From Leptolyngbya sp. SIOISBB (GTDB taxonomy: Bacteria > Cyanobacteriota > Cyanobacteriia > Phormidesmidales > Phormidesmidaceae): a stretch of 64,000 nt of DNA. Below, piece by piece: positions 17,789 to 25,393 of this stretch. Numbering within the stretch: the first letter of the stretch is position 1; every line of letters begins with the position of its first letter. The notes below the pieces were generated by a model. It had not been told where the DNA came from. It did not search any database and saw only the letters and a program-made list of their open reading frames with translations. The stretch covers positions 1,116,001-1,180,000 of the forward strand of contig JAAHII010000001.1 of the NCBI GenBank assembly GCA_010671905.1, in the 5' to 3' direction. Made by a program: the position numbers and the translations under genes.

Positions 17789-17876
17789 GCCTAACAACGC
17801 CCATGCACACCGACCGCCGAAGGTGGATCGGTATGATGCAAAGGTTATCTGCGGCGGGTGATGGGCAACGTTAGCT
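17789..17876 (+). mobile_element. attC-like integron recombination site
   Basis: This 88-bp imperfect palindrome starts with GCCTAAC (R''-type RYYYAAC) and ends with GTTAGCT (R'-type, one mismatch to GTTRRRY). The inner arms GCCCATGCACACCG and CGGGTGATGGGC pair with extra unpaired bases on the left arm only, as in the L'' box of attC. The middle can fold again (ACCGACC with GATCGGT). Orientation fits a cassette whose genes read on the plus strand, ending here. The integron-type integrase at 12864-13765 supports the call. Confidence 0.68.
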
Positions 17877-18082
17877 CAAAGTGCGGGCTCAACGATGCGC
17901 GCGATCGCAGGTCTTTTATAAGGTTGGTAGCAAGCAAAACATTGCCCGGTAGGCTGTCTCGTCAGGATAGAGTCACTGATTTGGCGGCCTTGTGTGATGG
18001 GAACTGCCACCTTACTGCGAATTAACCGCGATCGCCTCCAACAACGATCGGAACGCCTTAACCTTTCGTCGAGGACGATCTC

Positions 18083-18964
18083 ATGGCCATTGATTCAGCA
18101 GGTGCCCATCGATACCCGGTTCCCTTGATCGCCCTGGCCCCCTTTCTGTTGATCACCTTCGGCTTAGCCTGGGGGATTTTGGCCCTTTATATCCTACTGC
18201 CGGGGCCAATGACAGCGATGTTTGGCCAGTTGAGTGGGCACCATCCACTCTTTATCTTGGCTGTGTGGAGCCCCGCGATCGCAGCGTTTATCGTCATCAC
18301 CCGCCACGCTGGGCTAGCAGGCTTACGGCGTTACCTATCGCGGATGTTGCTCTGGCAGTGCCATCCGGTTTGGTATGTCTTTTTATTGGGCGTGCCGCTA
18401 CTGTTCTACGCTGGGGCTGCTGTCAAGGGCAATCTCTTCACCGATCCATTTCCATTTACCTCGTTGACAGCACTGTTGTCAGCCATCGCCATTACCCTGA
18501 TCCTGGGTCCAGTTGAGGAATTTGGCTGGCGCGGATTAGCATTGCCGCTGCTGCAACGGCGGTTTGCGCCCATCTGGGCCGGACTGATTTTGGGGGGTAT
18601 CTGGGGCATCTGGCATCTACCCGCCTTTCTGTTGAGCGGTACCCCACAAAGCGCCTGGTCATTCACCCCTTTTTTGCTGGGTTCGGTGGCCCTCAGCCTG
18701 ATCGTCACACCGCTGTTCAATGCATCACGAGGGAGCATCTTGCTGGTCTTCCTGTTTCACTGGCAGCTGATTAATCCGATTTGGCCTGATGCTCAGCCCT
18801 ACGACATCGTTTTCTTTTGGGCAGTAGCCCTCGTGATTATTGCGCTCAACCGCAAAACCATGTTCCGCAAAGCCGGAGCGGTAACGCGGGTCGTGCCGTT
18901 CACTGCAAACAGAGGGAGGCTAGGGGATCTCACGGGAGATCTTACTGAGGAAACCGGTCCGTGA
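18083..18964 (+). CDS. CPBP-family intramembrane glutamic/metallo protease
   Basis: The 293-residue polytopic membrane protein has the three motifs of the CPBP (CAAX protease/bacteriocin-processing) family: the EE-x-x-x-R box in GPVEEFGWRGLALP, an H in GIWHLPAFLL, and a third box in FLFHWQLINP. About seven membrane segments surround them. The family cleaves peptides within the membrane; its targets here are unknown. Its stop overlaps the GTG start of the downstream beta-lactamase-family gene (GTGA), so the two are translationally coupled. Base use returns to the host pattern with HIP1-like sites upstream. Confidence 0.88.
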   Translation: MAIDSAGAHRYPVPLIALAPFLLITFGLAWGILALYILLPGPMTAMFGQLSGHHPLFILAVWSPAIAAFIVITRHAGLAGLRRYLSRMLLWQCHPVWYVFLLGVPLLFYAGAAVKGNLFTDPFPFTSLTALLSAIAITLILGPVEEFGWRGLALPLLQRRFAPIWAGLILGGIWGIWHLPAFLLSGTPQSAWSFTPFLLGSVALSLIVTPLFNASRGSILLVFLFHWQLINPIWPDAQPYDIVFFWAVALVIIALNRKTMFRKAGAVTRVVPFTANRGRLGDLTGDLTEETGP

Positions 18965-20264
18965 GTCTGCCCACATTGAAGCGTATCGTCAGGTTCTATC
19001 GAGGGCAGCGTGTTGACTATCGCCCCTGGCCCTTAGTCCTGGAGAAAAAACGGGTGGCGCGCTCAGCACTCTGGTTGCTGTTGCTTTGTCTGGGTCTGCT
19101 GCTGATAGCCACCCCACCCCACCCCATAGCTGCCACTGATCTCACGCAGGCCGTCCAATCCGCCCTAGATGATGCTCAGCAACAGTACGGTTTCTCAGGT
19201 GCAACGGCGGCTTACGCTTTGCCAGATGGCCCCGTGGGGATGGTCGCCACGGGGGTAGCAGATATCGAAGCGGGGACACCGATGACGGTGCGATCTCGCA
19301 TGCTGGCAGCCAGTATTGGTAAAACCTTTGTGGGAGCCACTGCGATCGCGCTAGCCCAGGAAGGTTTTCTGGATCTGGATGCTCCCATATCCCAGTGGTT
19401 GAGCGATCGCCCCTGGTTCTCCCGACTTCCGAACCACGATGACATCACCTTGCGCCAGCTGCTCAACCACTCTTCAGGCCTACCTGACCATGTCCATTTG
19501 GACAGCTTTGCAGCAGCTGTTTCGCGTCGTTGGCAGGAACCCGGCAATCCGTTCCCACCAGAATCTTTAATTGAATTTGTGTTGGATCAGCCTCCCCTAT
19601 TCCCAGCAGGGGAAGGCTGGGCCTATACCGACACCGGATACATAGTGGCCGGACTCGCGATTGAAGCCGCAACGGGTAGACGCTACTACGATGAACTTCA
19701 AGCCCGATTCCTGAAACCGCTTGGGCTGACGCTGACATCACCCTCCGACCGCCGTTTTCTGGCGGGATTAGCCGCAGGGTACATGGCAATAGATACCCCT
19801 TTCGGGTTGCCTCACAAAACGACCACAGCGGCCGGAGTGATGGCATGGCATCCTGGCTTTGAGTGGACGGGCGGCGGGTTGATCAGCAATTCTCGCGATT
19901 TGGCTCGCTGGGGAGCCGCGTTGTTTGGCGAGAGAGCAATGTCTGGCCCTTATCTAGACGAGCTACTCAAGGCAGTCTCTATTAGCCCCAACACGAACGA
20001 CATCCAGTATGGCAACGGTGTGGGAATTTATCGTACCAGTGCCCCGTTTATGGTCATGGTGGCTGGATACCCGGATACAGTTCCAGCCTCCGTTATTATC
20101 CAGATTATGACGTTGCCATTGCGTTTCAAATCAATACTGATATCGGCATTGTCGATGACACCACACCCGTGATGCAGGATCTCGAACTCCGTTTGGCTGA
20201 GATCATTACCTCGGTTTATTCGTCAGCTAACAACCCTGTTGAGCGGTGGCAAATTGCGAGATAG
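18961..20264 (+). pseudogene. Beta-lactamase-family serine hydrolase with a late frameshift
   Basis: This class C/penicillin-binding-like serine hydrolase is probably anchored by a membrane segment (about residues 35-57) with its domain outside the cytoplasm. The nucleophile motif SxxK is in AASIGKTF, the second motif is YTD in WAYTDTGYIV, and RQLLNHSSGLPD is typical. The first frame runs on to 20172 but loses homology after GIYRTSAP. The other frame continues [15 protein letters not shown], which restores the HGG third motif, and runs on to a stop at 20264. One base missing from the C-run at 20042-20045 explains it. Start is GTG 18961. Such proteins are peptidases or esterases more often than true beta-lactamases. 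Confidence 0.82.
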
Positions 20265-20360
20265 GGCAAAACTTTCAGATCTTGAAAGCCCTGTTCAGAG
20301 GGGCGGCGCGAGTCAGTTTATCCCTTGATTGAGCGACACCAGAAGTCATCACTATTCTGT

Positions 20361-21437
20361 TCAACTGGCTCTAGATTTCAAGGCAGGCCCCACTGCGGCG
20401 GCGAGTTCACGTAAAGCGGTTTCAGTCATTTCCCAACCCACACAGGGATCAGTAATCGAAACACCGGGACGAATTTCTTCCGGGTCGTCCGGAATCGGTT
20501 GGTTCCCCTCTTGCAAATTACTTTCCAGCATCACGCCGATAATCGACTGACTCCCATCCTGGACCTGCTGGGAAACTGCTTTCAACACCTCTAGCTGCTG
20601 CCGCCAATCCTTCCGGGAATTGCCATGACTGCAATCGATCATGACGTTGGGCTGATGCCCCGCTTTGGCCAGAGCGGCTTCGCAAGCCGCCACACTCTCG
20701 ACATCATAATTCGGTGACTTGCCGCCCCTGAGAATCACATGACAATGGGGATTGCCCTCGGTACGAAAGACGGCCACCTTGCCCTCGCCCGTGACACTGA
20801 TAAAGCTATGGTTGGCAGACGCCGAACGAATCGCATTGATCGCCACCATCAACTCGCCATCCACATTATTTTTGAACCCGATCGCGGAAGAGATGCCACT
20901 CGCCAACTTGCGGTGGGTCGGTGACTCCGTGGTCCGCGCTCCGATCGCTGTCCAACTCACCAGATCTTGTAGATACTGGGGCGAGATCAAATCCAGCGCC
21001 TCGATCGCGATCGGCAGACCGATTTCCGCAATATCCAGCATCAACTTGCGACCGATCCGAATGCCATGGTCAATGCGATGGCTGCCATCCAAATACGGAT
21101 CGTAAATGAGTCCTTCCCAACCGACTGATGTTCGCGGTTTCTCAAAATAAACCCGCATCAGAATCAGTAAATCCTCTGCTAGCTCATCGGCGAGGGGCTT
21201 CAACCGTCGGGCATACTCCAAAGCTTCTGCTGGATTATGAATTGAGCAAGGGCCAACCACCACGAGGAGCCGCGATTCGTGGCGATCGAGGGTCGCTTTC
21301 ACCGCCCGGTGCCCTTCCAACACCGTATCCAAGGCTCGCCCCTCCAGCCGAAATTCCTGCTTCAGATCATTCGGCGGCGGCAATTCCTCATAGCCCGTGA
21401 TGTGGAGATTATCGATCGCTTTGATGGTCTCGCTCAT
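20361..21437 (-). CDS. 3-deoxy-7-phosphoheptulonate (DAHP) synthase, type I
   Basis: This 358-residue cytoplasmic enzyme catalyses the first step of the shikimate pathway (phosphoenolpyruvate plus erythrose 4-phosphate). The sequence is the AroF/AroG/AroH type: LLVVVGPCSIHNPAEALEYA, MRVYFEKPRTSVGWEGL, SGISSAIGFKNN, VMIDCSHGNSRK and the metal/substrate motif ITDPCVGW. Length matches the family and the ATG is well placed. It stands alone on the minus strand between the serine hydrolase and the AAA ATPase. Which aromatic amino acid inhibits it cannot be told from the sequence by eye. Confidence 0.95.
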   Translation of the reverse strand: MSETIKAIDNLHITGYEELPPPNDLKQEFRLEGRALDTVLEGHRAVKATLDRHESRLLVVVGPCSIHNPAEALEYARRLKPLADELAEDLLILMRVYFEKPRTSVGWEGLIYDPYLDGSHRIDHGIRIGRKLMLDIAEIGLPIAIEALDLISPQYLQDLVSWTAIGARTTESPTHRKLASGISSAIGFKNNVDGELMVAINAIRSASANHSFISVTGEGKVAVFRTEGNPHCHVILRGGKSPNYDVESVAACEAALAKAGHQPNVMIDCSHGNSRKDWRQQLEVLKAVSQQVQDGSQSIIGVMLESNLQEGNQPIPDDPEEIRPGVSITDPCVGWEMTETALRELAAAVGPALKSRAS

Positions 21438-21842
21438 ATGGCTACTCAGCTGCTTTTTCTGGTGGCGAATAATTTAGCAACTGGATCGTAACTCAAAGTC
21501 GCGATCGCTTATTGCTCTCTCAAAGATTTTTTTTCACTCAGCCAAACTCACAACAATGCACTGCAACAGTAAACTGCAATAGCGATTGCTGAGCAATTCC
21601 AAACGGTTCAATTATGGCAATAGAGGAATTTTGATGTTATTGCTAAAGTGATAACGTTGTCAGGCATCTCACTTTGATGATCCGAGGAACACCATTCTGT
21701 ATAGTTCCCACCTAGGCATGGGATCAGAAGCCATCAAAAATTTCATGTCTCAGTCGAGCAAATAACTGAGAGAGTTCTTCATATTAGATGGATATAAAGA
21801 TCACCTTTAATAAAATCTCTCATGACAACAAAAGGATGACAA
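21438..21842. other. Intergenic region upstream of the AAA ATPase gene
   Basis: This 405-bp gap must hold the divergent promoters of DAHP synthase and the ATPase gene. It becomes AT-rich from about 21500 onward, marking the boundary of the foreign-looking segment. AAGGA lies seven bases before the ATG at 21843. No gene, repeat or terminator was recognised. Confidence 0.4.
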
Positions 21843-23630
21843 ATGAAAGAACTTGTATTTAAGAAGGATTACAAGTCAGTTCGCCGATATGACCCTATAA
21901 CTTTACCAGAACTGACAGTTCTTACTGGTGTAAATGGCAGCGGCAAAACACACTTATTGCAGTCAATCTTAAACGGAAATTCTAGCGTCGGAGACGTACC
22001 AATATCAGAAATTAAATACTTTGACTTTAAAACTTTCTTTTTAGATGCAGAGCAAACGTTTAATAATCGACAAATTGATCAAGAAAAAATTCAAGCATGG
22101 GACAATTTAAATGCCAATAGCAATCAGAATAGAATCAATTTCAAGAAAGGACTTGAGGATTTGCGCAAAAGTCTAGGTGAAAATCTGAATAAGATTTTAG
22201 ATATATCCTCTAAATTGAATAAACCCTTTTTAAGACTGGAAGAGACAGATTTCAGTGATGCTAATGTCTTCAAGAAATATTATGAATACAGAAAAGGTTA
22301 TGAGTTACTGTACTCGAATCGGGAAATTGTCAATAATACCACATATAAATCCTTGAAAGCTTTCTCTTACAAACTAGACAGACCTCTTGACACTTTGACT
22401 GAGCGAGAGTTCAAAGATGCATATGTTCCAACATACTTGAAAAATGATTTTCTTCCTACTCAGTTGAGCAAAATATTCCTAAATTATAAATACAAAGAAT
22501 ACGATGAATTAGTAATCAAAAAGGCTGAGGCTTTACATTATGGAGAGAAGCCAGAAATCAATACAACGGAAGAATTCGTTCAACGTTATGGACCAAAACC
22601 TTGGGTGATAATCGAAGATATACTAAATAGATTCTCTTCACTAGATTTTTCGATAAGCAATCCAGATGACTTAAGGTTTAGAAGTGACTCGGTTACTCAA
22701 TTCAATGTCAGCATCAAGAATGAAAGAACCCATACTGAAATCCCTTTTCCTGATTTGTCCTCAGGGGAAAAAGTTCTATTTGCTTTGGTTTTGAGTATCT
22801 ACAAATCCTATGGAGACAGATATTTTCCTAAGGTGTTACTGTTAGATGAGATAGATGCATCTCTTCATCCTTCGATGATTCAGAATCTTTTAGATGTAAT
22901 AAAGGATGTTTTTATCGGCTCGCACGGAGTACACGTTATTCTTGCAACTCATTCACCAACTACAATAGCACTCGCTCCCGAGGAATCAATACACATCGTC
23001 AATCCGAATGATGATCTCTTAAAAGTAGTTAAGCAAGACAAATCGCAAGCGCTAGAGATATTGACAGAAGGCTTTATGTCTTTAGACCAAGGAATTTGTA
23101 TACTGGATCTCTCATCAAATTATGATGTAAATATCTTTACTGAAGGCAATAATATTCATTATATAGAGAAAGTGATTGAGCTGTTTTTGCCTACAGTAAA
23201 GCATCGAATAAATATTGTTAAAGGGATTACTGGCAGATCGGGTGCCAAGCAACTTCCAGTCTTATATGATTTCTTTCTAAGATTGGACCACAAAAATCAT
23301 GTTGTTTTCGTATACGATTGCGATGTCACTAGCACATTTAATAAGAATGAGAAAACAGATTACTTGATACTAGAAAGAAATCCGAACAACAATAAATTCA
23401 AAAATGGAATTGAGAATGCCTTTCCAGAACGACTTATTCTAGATGAACATTATAATGAAACAACTAAGGTCCAAGATAGTGGCGAAGTAGTTACACTGAG
23501 AAAACCAGACAAAAATAAGATATGTACTTATATCTTAGGGAATTCAGATGCTGATGACTATAAATATTTCAAGCCGCTAATTGACATGATCAATGAGAAG
23601 ATTACAAGGCAAGGCACTGCTGTTGCATAA
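21843..23630 (+). CDS. AAA ATPase with TOPRIM-like C-terminal domain (OLD/PARIS-like, defence candidate)
   Basis: The 595-residue protein has an ABC-type ATPase domain: Walker A GVNGSGKT (29-36), signature FPDLSSGEKVLFAL (about 302-315), Walker B KVLLLDEIDASLHP and switch His in VILATHSPTTIAL. The central insert (about 60-270) is charged and helical. From about residue 418 a TOPRIM-like segment follows: an acidic NIFTEGNNIHYIEK strand, HVVFVYDCDVTS as the second acidic motif, and NGIENAFPERLILDE. This order is seen in OLD nucleases, GajA and fused AriA-AriB proteins. The gene is much more AT-rich than its neighbours and stands alone, so it was probably acquired. No helicase or HNH partner is next to it, which argues against classic Gabija or Septu. 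A defence role is inference. Confidence 0.78.
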   Translation: MKELVFKKDYKSVRRYDPITLPELTVLTGVNGSGKTHLLQSILNGNSSVGDVPISEIKYFDFKTFFLDAEQTFNNRQIDQEKIQAWDNLNANSNQNRINFKKGLEDLRKSLGENLNKILDISSKLNKPFLRLEETDFSDANVFKKYYEYRKGYELLYSNREIVNNTTYKSLKAFSYKLDRPLDTLTEREFKDAYVPTYLKNDFLPTQLSKIFLNYKYKEYDELVIKKAEALHYGEKPEINTTEEFVQRYGPKPWVIIEDILNRFSSLDFSISNPDDLRFRSDSVTQFNVSIKNERTHTEIPFPDLSSGEKVLFALVLSIYKSYGDRYFPKVLLLDEIDASLHPSMIQNLLDVIKDVFIGSHGVHVILATHSPTTIALAPEESIHIVNPNDDLLKVVKQDKSQALEILTEGFMSLDQGICILDLSSNYDVNIFTEGNNIHYIEKVIELFLPTVKHRINIVKGITGRSGAKQLPVLYDFFLRLDHKNHVVFVYDCDVTSTFNKNEKTDYLILERNPNNNKFKNGIENAFPERLILDEHYNETTKVQDSGEVVTLRKPDKNKICTYILGNSDADDYKYFKPLIDMINEKITRQGTAVA

Positions 23631-23708
23631 TTTTCCGCTGCGCTTCAATTTGTCTTGTCTCAGAGCGCAGCATTGACCTTCATTTAGTGGTAATTGCAAT
23701 CAAAACAG

Positions 23709-24851
23709 CTATCTCGCCATCGCCTCAGGCTTTTTGGGTGCCTGAGCAGCGCCGTACTTGTAATAGGCAGCGCAGGCACCTTCGGAGGAGACCATACAAG
23801 CGCCGATGGGATGTTCTGGTGTGCAAGCGGTGCCGAAGACCTTACATTCCCAAGGCTTTTTGACTCCCTGGAGGATTTCGCCACAGGCGCAAGCTTTGTG
23901 GTCGGCAATGCGTTGGTGGGGCAGGGTGAACTTGGCCTCGGCATCGAACTGTACGTAGTTGGGGTGCATCTTGAAACCGGAAGCGGGGATATCGCCTAAC
24001 CCACGCCATTCAAATTGCTCTCGAACGACGAAAACTTTAGCCAGGGAATCTAGCGCGACAGGATTACCGTCATGGTTGACCAGGCGAGTGTACTGATTTT
24101 CCACTTCGCAGCGACCTGCAGCCATTTGACGCAGCACCATCCAGAGGGATTGCAGGATATCCAGCGGTTCAAAACCGGAGATGGTGACCGGTTTGCCGTA
24201 GCGTTCGGCAATGACTTGATACGGGCGAGCCCCGATGACCATACTGACGTGACCAGGACCGATGAAGCCGTCGAGCTGCAGTTCGGGATTACTGAGCAGT
24301 GCTTCCAGAGCCGGGACCACGAGAACGTGATTGCAGAACAGGCTGAAATTGTTGACACTGTCCAATTCCGCTTGCAGCACTGTGAGGGCCGTACTGGGGG
24401 CGGTGGTTTCAAAGCCGATCGCAAAAAATACCACTTCTCGATCAGGATTTTCCCGCGCGAGCTTCAACGCATCCAGCGGCGAATACACCATGCGAATGTC
24501 AGCTCCCTCGGCCTTTGCTTGCAGCAGGCTCTGCTTCGAGCCGGGGACACGCATCACATCACCAAAAGTAGTGAAGATGACATTGGGCTGCTGGGCGATC
24601 GCGATCGCGTCGTCCAATCGGCCTTTCGGCATGATGCACACCGGGCAACCGGGGCCGTGAACCAACTCCACCGTCGGTGGCAGCAAAGATTCCAGCCCGT
24701 ATTTAAAAATGGAGTGGGTATGGCCGCCACAGACTTCCATAATCTTGATCGGCCCAGTACGGTCCTGGGTCAGTTGCTTACCCAGGACTTCAATTTCGTG
24801 CAGTAGCCCTTGAGCTTTTTGGGGATCGCGGAATTCTTGAACGTATTTCAT
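23709..24851 (-). CDS. hypD: Hydrogenase formation protein HypD
   Basis: This 380-residue cytoplasmic Fe-S protein works with HypC to assemble the Fe(CN)2CO unit of [NiFe] hydrogenase. Typical motifs are IKIMEVCGGHTHSIFKYG, ELVHGPGCPVCIMP, IGFETTAPSTA, ISGFEPLDIL and a cysteine-rich C-terminus (KACACGEILQG...CKVFGTACTPEHPIGACM). Length is as expected. It starts 47 bp after hypC on the same strand, so the two are co-transcribed. In other cyanobacteria hypE, hypA and hypB usually follow; here the next gene is an unrelated one on the other strand. Confidence 0.96.
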   Translation of the reverse strand: MKYVQEFRDPQKAQGLLHEIEVLGKQLTQDRTGPIKIMEVCGGHTHSIFKYGLESLLPPTVELVHGPGCPVCIMPKGRLDDAIAIAQQPNVIFTTFGDVMRVPGSKQSLLQAKAEGADIRMVYSPLDALKLARENPDREVVFFAIGFETTAPSTALTVLQAELDSVNNFSLFCNHVLVVPALEALLSNPELQLDGFIGPGHVSMVIGARPYQVIAERYGKPVTISGFEPLDILQSLWMVLRQMAAGRCEVENQYTRLVNHDGNPVALDSLAKVFVVREQFEWRGLGDIPASGFKMHPNYVQFDAEAKFTLPHQRIADHKACACGEILQGVKKPWECKVFGTACTPEHPIGACMVSSEGACAAYYKYGAAQAPKKPEAMAR

Positions 24852-24898
24852 AGCGCAACCGGATGAAGAATAAGGGGGATGTAAGGAGTCGTCATCTA

Positions 24899-25198
24899 TT
24901 AGGCAAGGGCCGACTGGGGCTGACTTAATGACTGATCCGAATCGGACATGGTGGCATGAACTGCGGCCAATTCTTCCAGCAGATCTAGGGTGAGTTGGGC
25001 TTCATCGGGGTCGATGCGGTTCATCGCGAAACCCACATGCACGAGCACCCAGTCACCGATGCAGTCTTGGATGGGATGCTCTTCATCCACGATGCAAGCA
25101 ATATTGACGGGTCGCCGCACGCCACCGATATCCACAATTGCCAGCTTTTGCTCGAGGTCGCTGATTTCAAGAATTTGTCCGGGAATGCCTAAACACAT
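24899..25198 (-). CDS. hypC: Hydrogenase maturation chaperone HypC
   Basis: This small chaperone of 99 residues starts with the invariant MCLGIPGQI; the cysteine after Met binds the iron precursor and the large subunit. The VLVHVGFAMNRIDPDEA strand and the acidic LEELAAV helix are also typical. The C-terminal tail after about residue 80 is variable, as in other members. It lies between hypF and hypD. A 195-bp gap with repeat DNA separates it from hypF, so the operon may be interrupted or have an internal promoter. Confidence 0.95.
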   Translation of the reverse strand: MCLGIPGQILEISDLEQKLAIVDIGGVRRPVNIACIVDEEHPIQDCIGDWVLVHVGFAMNRIDPDEAQLTLDLLEELAAVHATMSDSDQSLSQPQSALA

Positions 25199-25248
25199 GG
25201 TGTGATGTCCGTTTTTGCAAGGAATGGGAGATATTGACAGGCTTCGAG

Positions 25249-25375
25249 AACCTCACCGCCTGTGGCAACTCTCCTTGGTAAGGAGAGGTTTATAGAGATT
25301 TGGGCGGGGAGAGTCCGATCCCCCGCCTTTTCAAGGAGAGGCCAAGTGAGGTGAGAGGTGTCATAAACCAAGCCA
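25249..25375. repeat. Palindromic intergenic repeat between hypF and hypC
   Basis: CCTCACCGCCTGTGGCAACT opens the stretch, CTCTCCTTGGTAAGGAGAG forms an inner hairpin, and CTTTTCAAGGAGAGG and a GAGGTGAGAGG end close it. Its first part recurs at 37076-37104, where the MITE copy B interrupts it. No gene lies here. Confidence 0.5.
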
Positions 25376-25393
25376 TAGGCGTTTGTACAAAGG

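Noticed and set aside
20235-20264. Second attC-like start (AGCTAACAACCC) near the end of the serine hydrolase
   Set aside because: It lies inside the coding end of the frame-corrected hydrolase ([10 protein letters not shown]) and has no matching GTTRRRY end or inner palindrome.
18961-20264. Antibiotic-resistance beta-lactamase
   Set aside because: The SxxK and YxD/HGG pattern is that of the broad serine hydrolase family; it is membrane-anchored and frameshifted, with no sign of a resistance context.
21843-23630. Gabija or Septu system
   Set aside because: No UvrD-like helicase or HNH nuclease gene lies beside it; upstream is DAHP synthase and downstream hypD.
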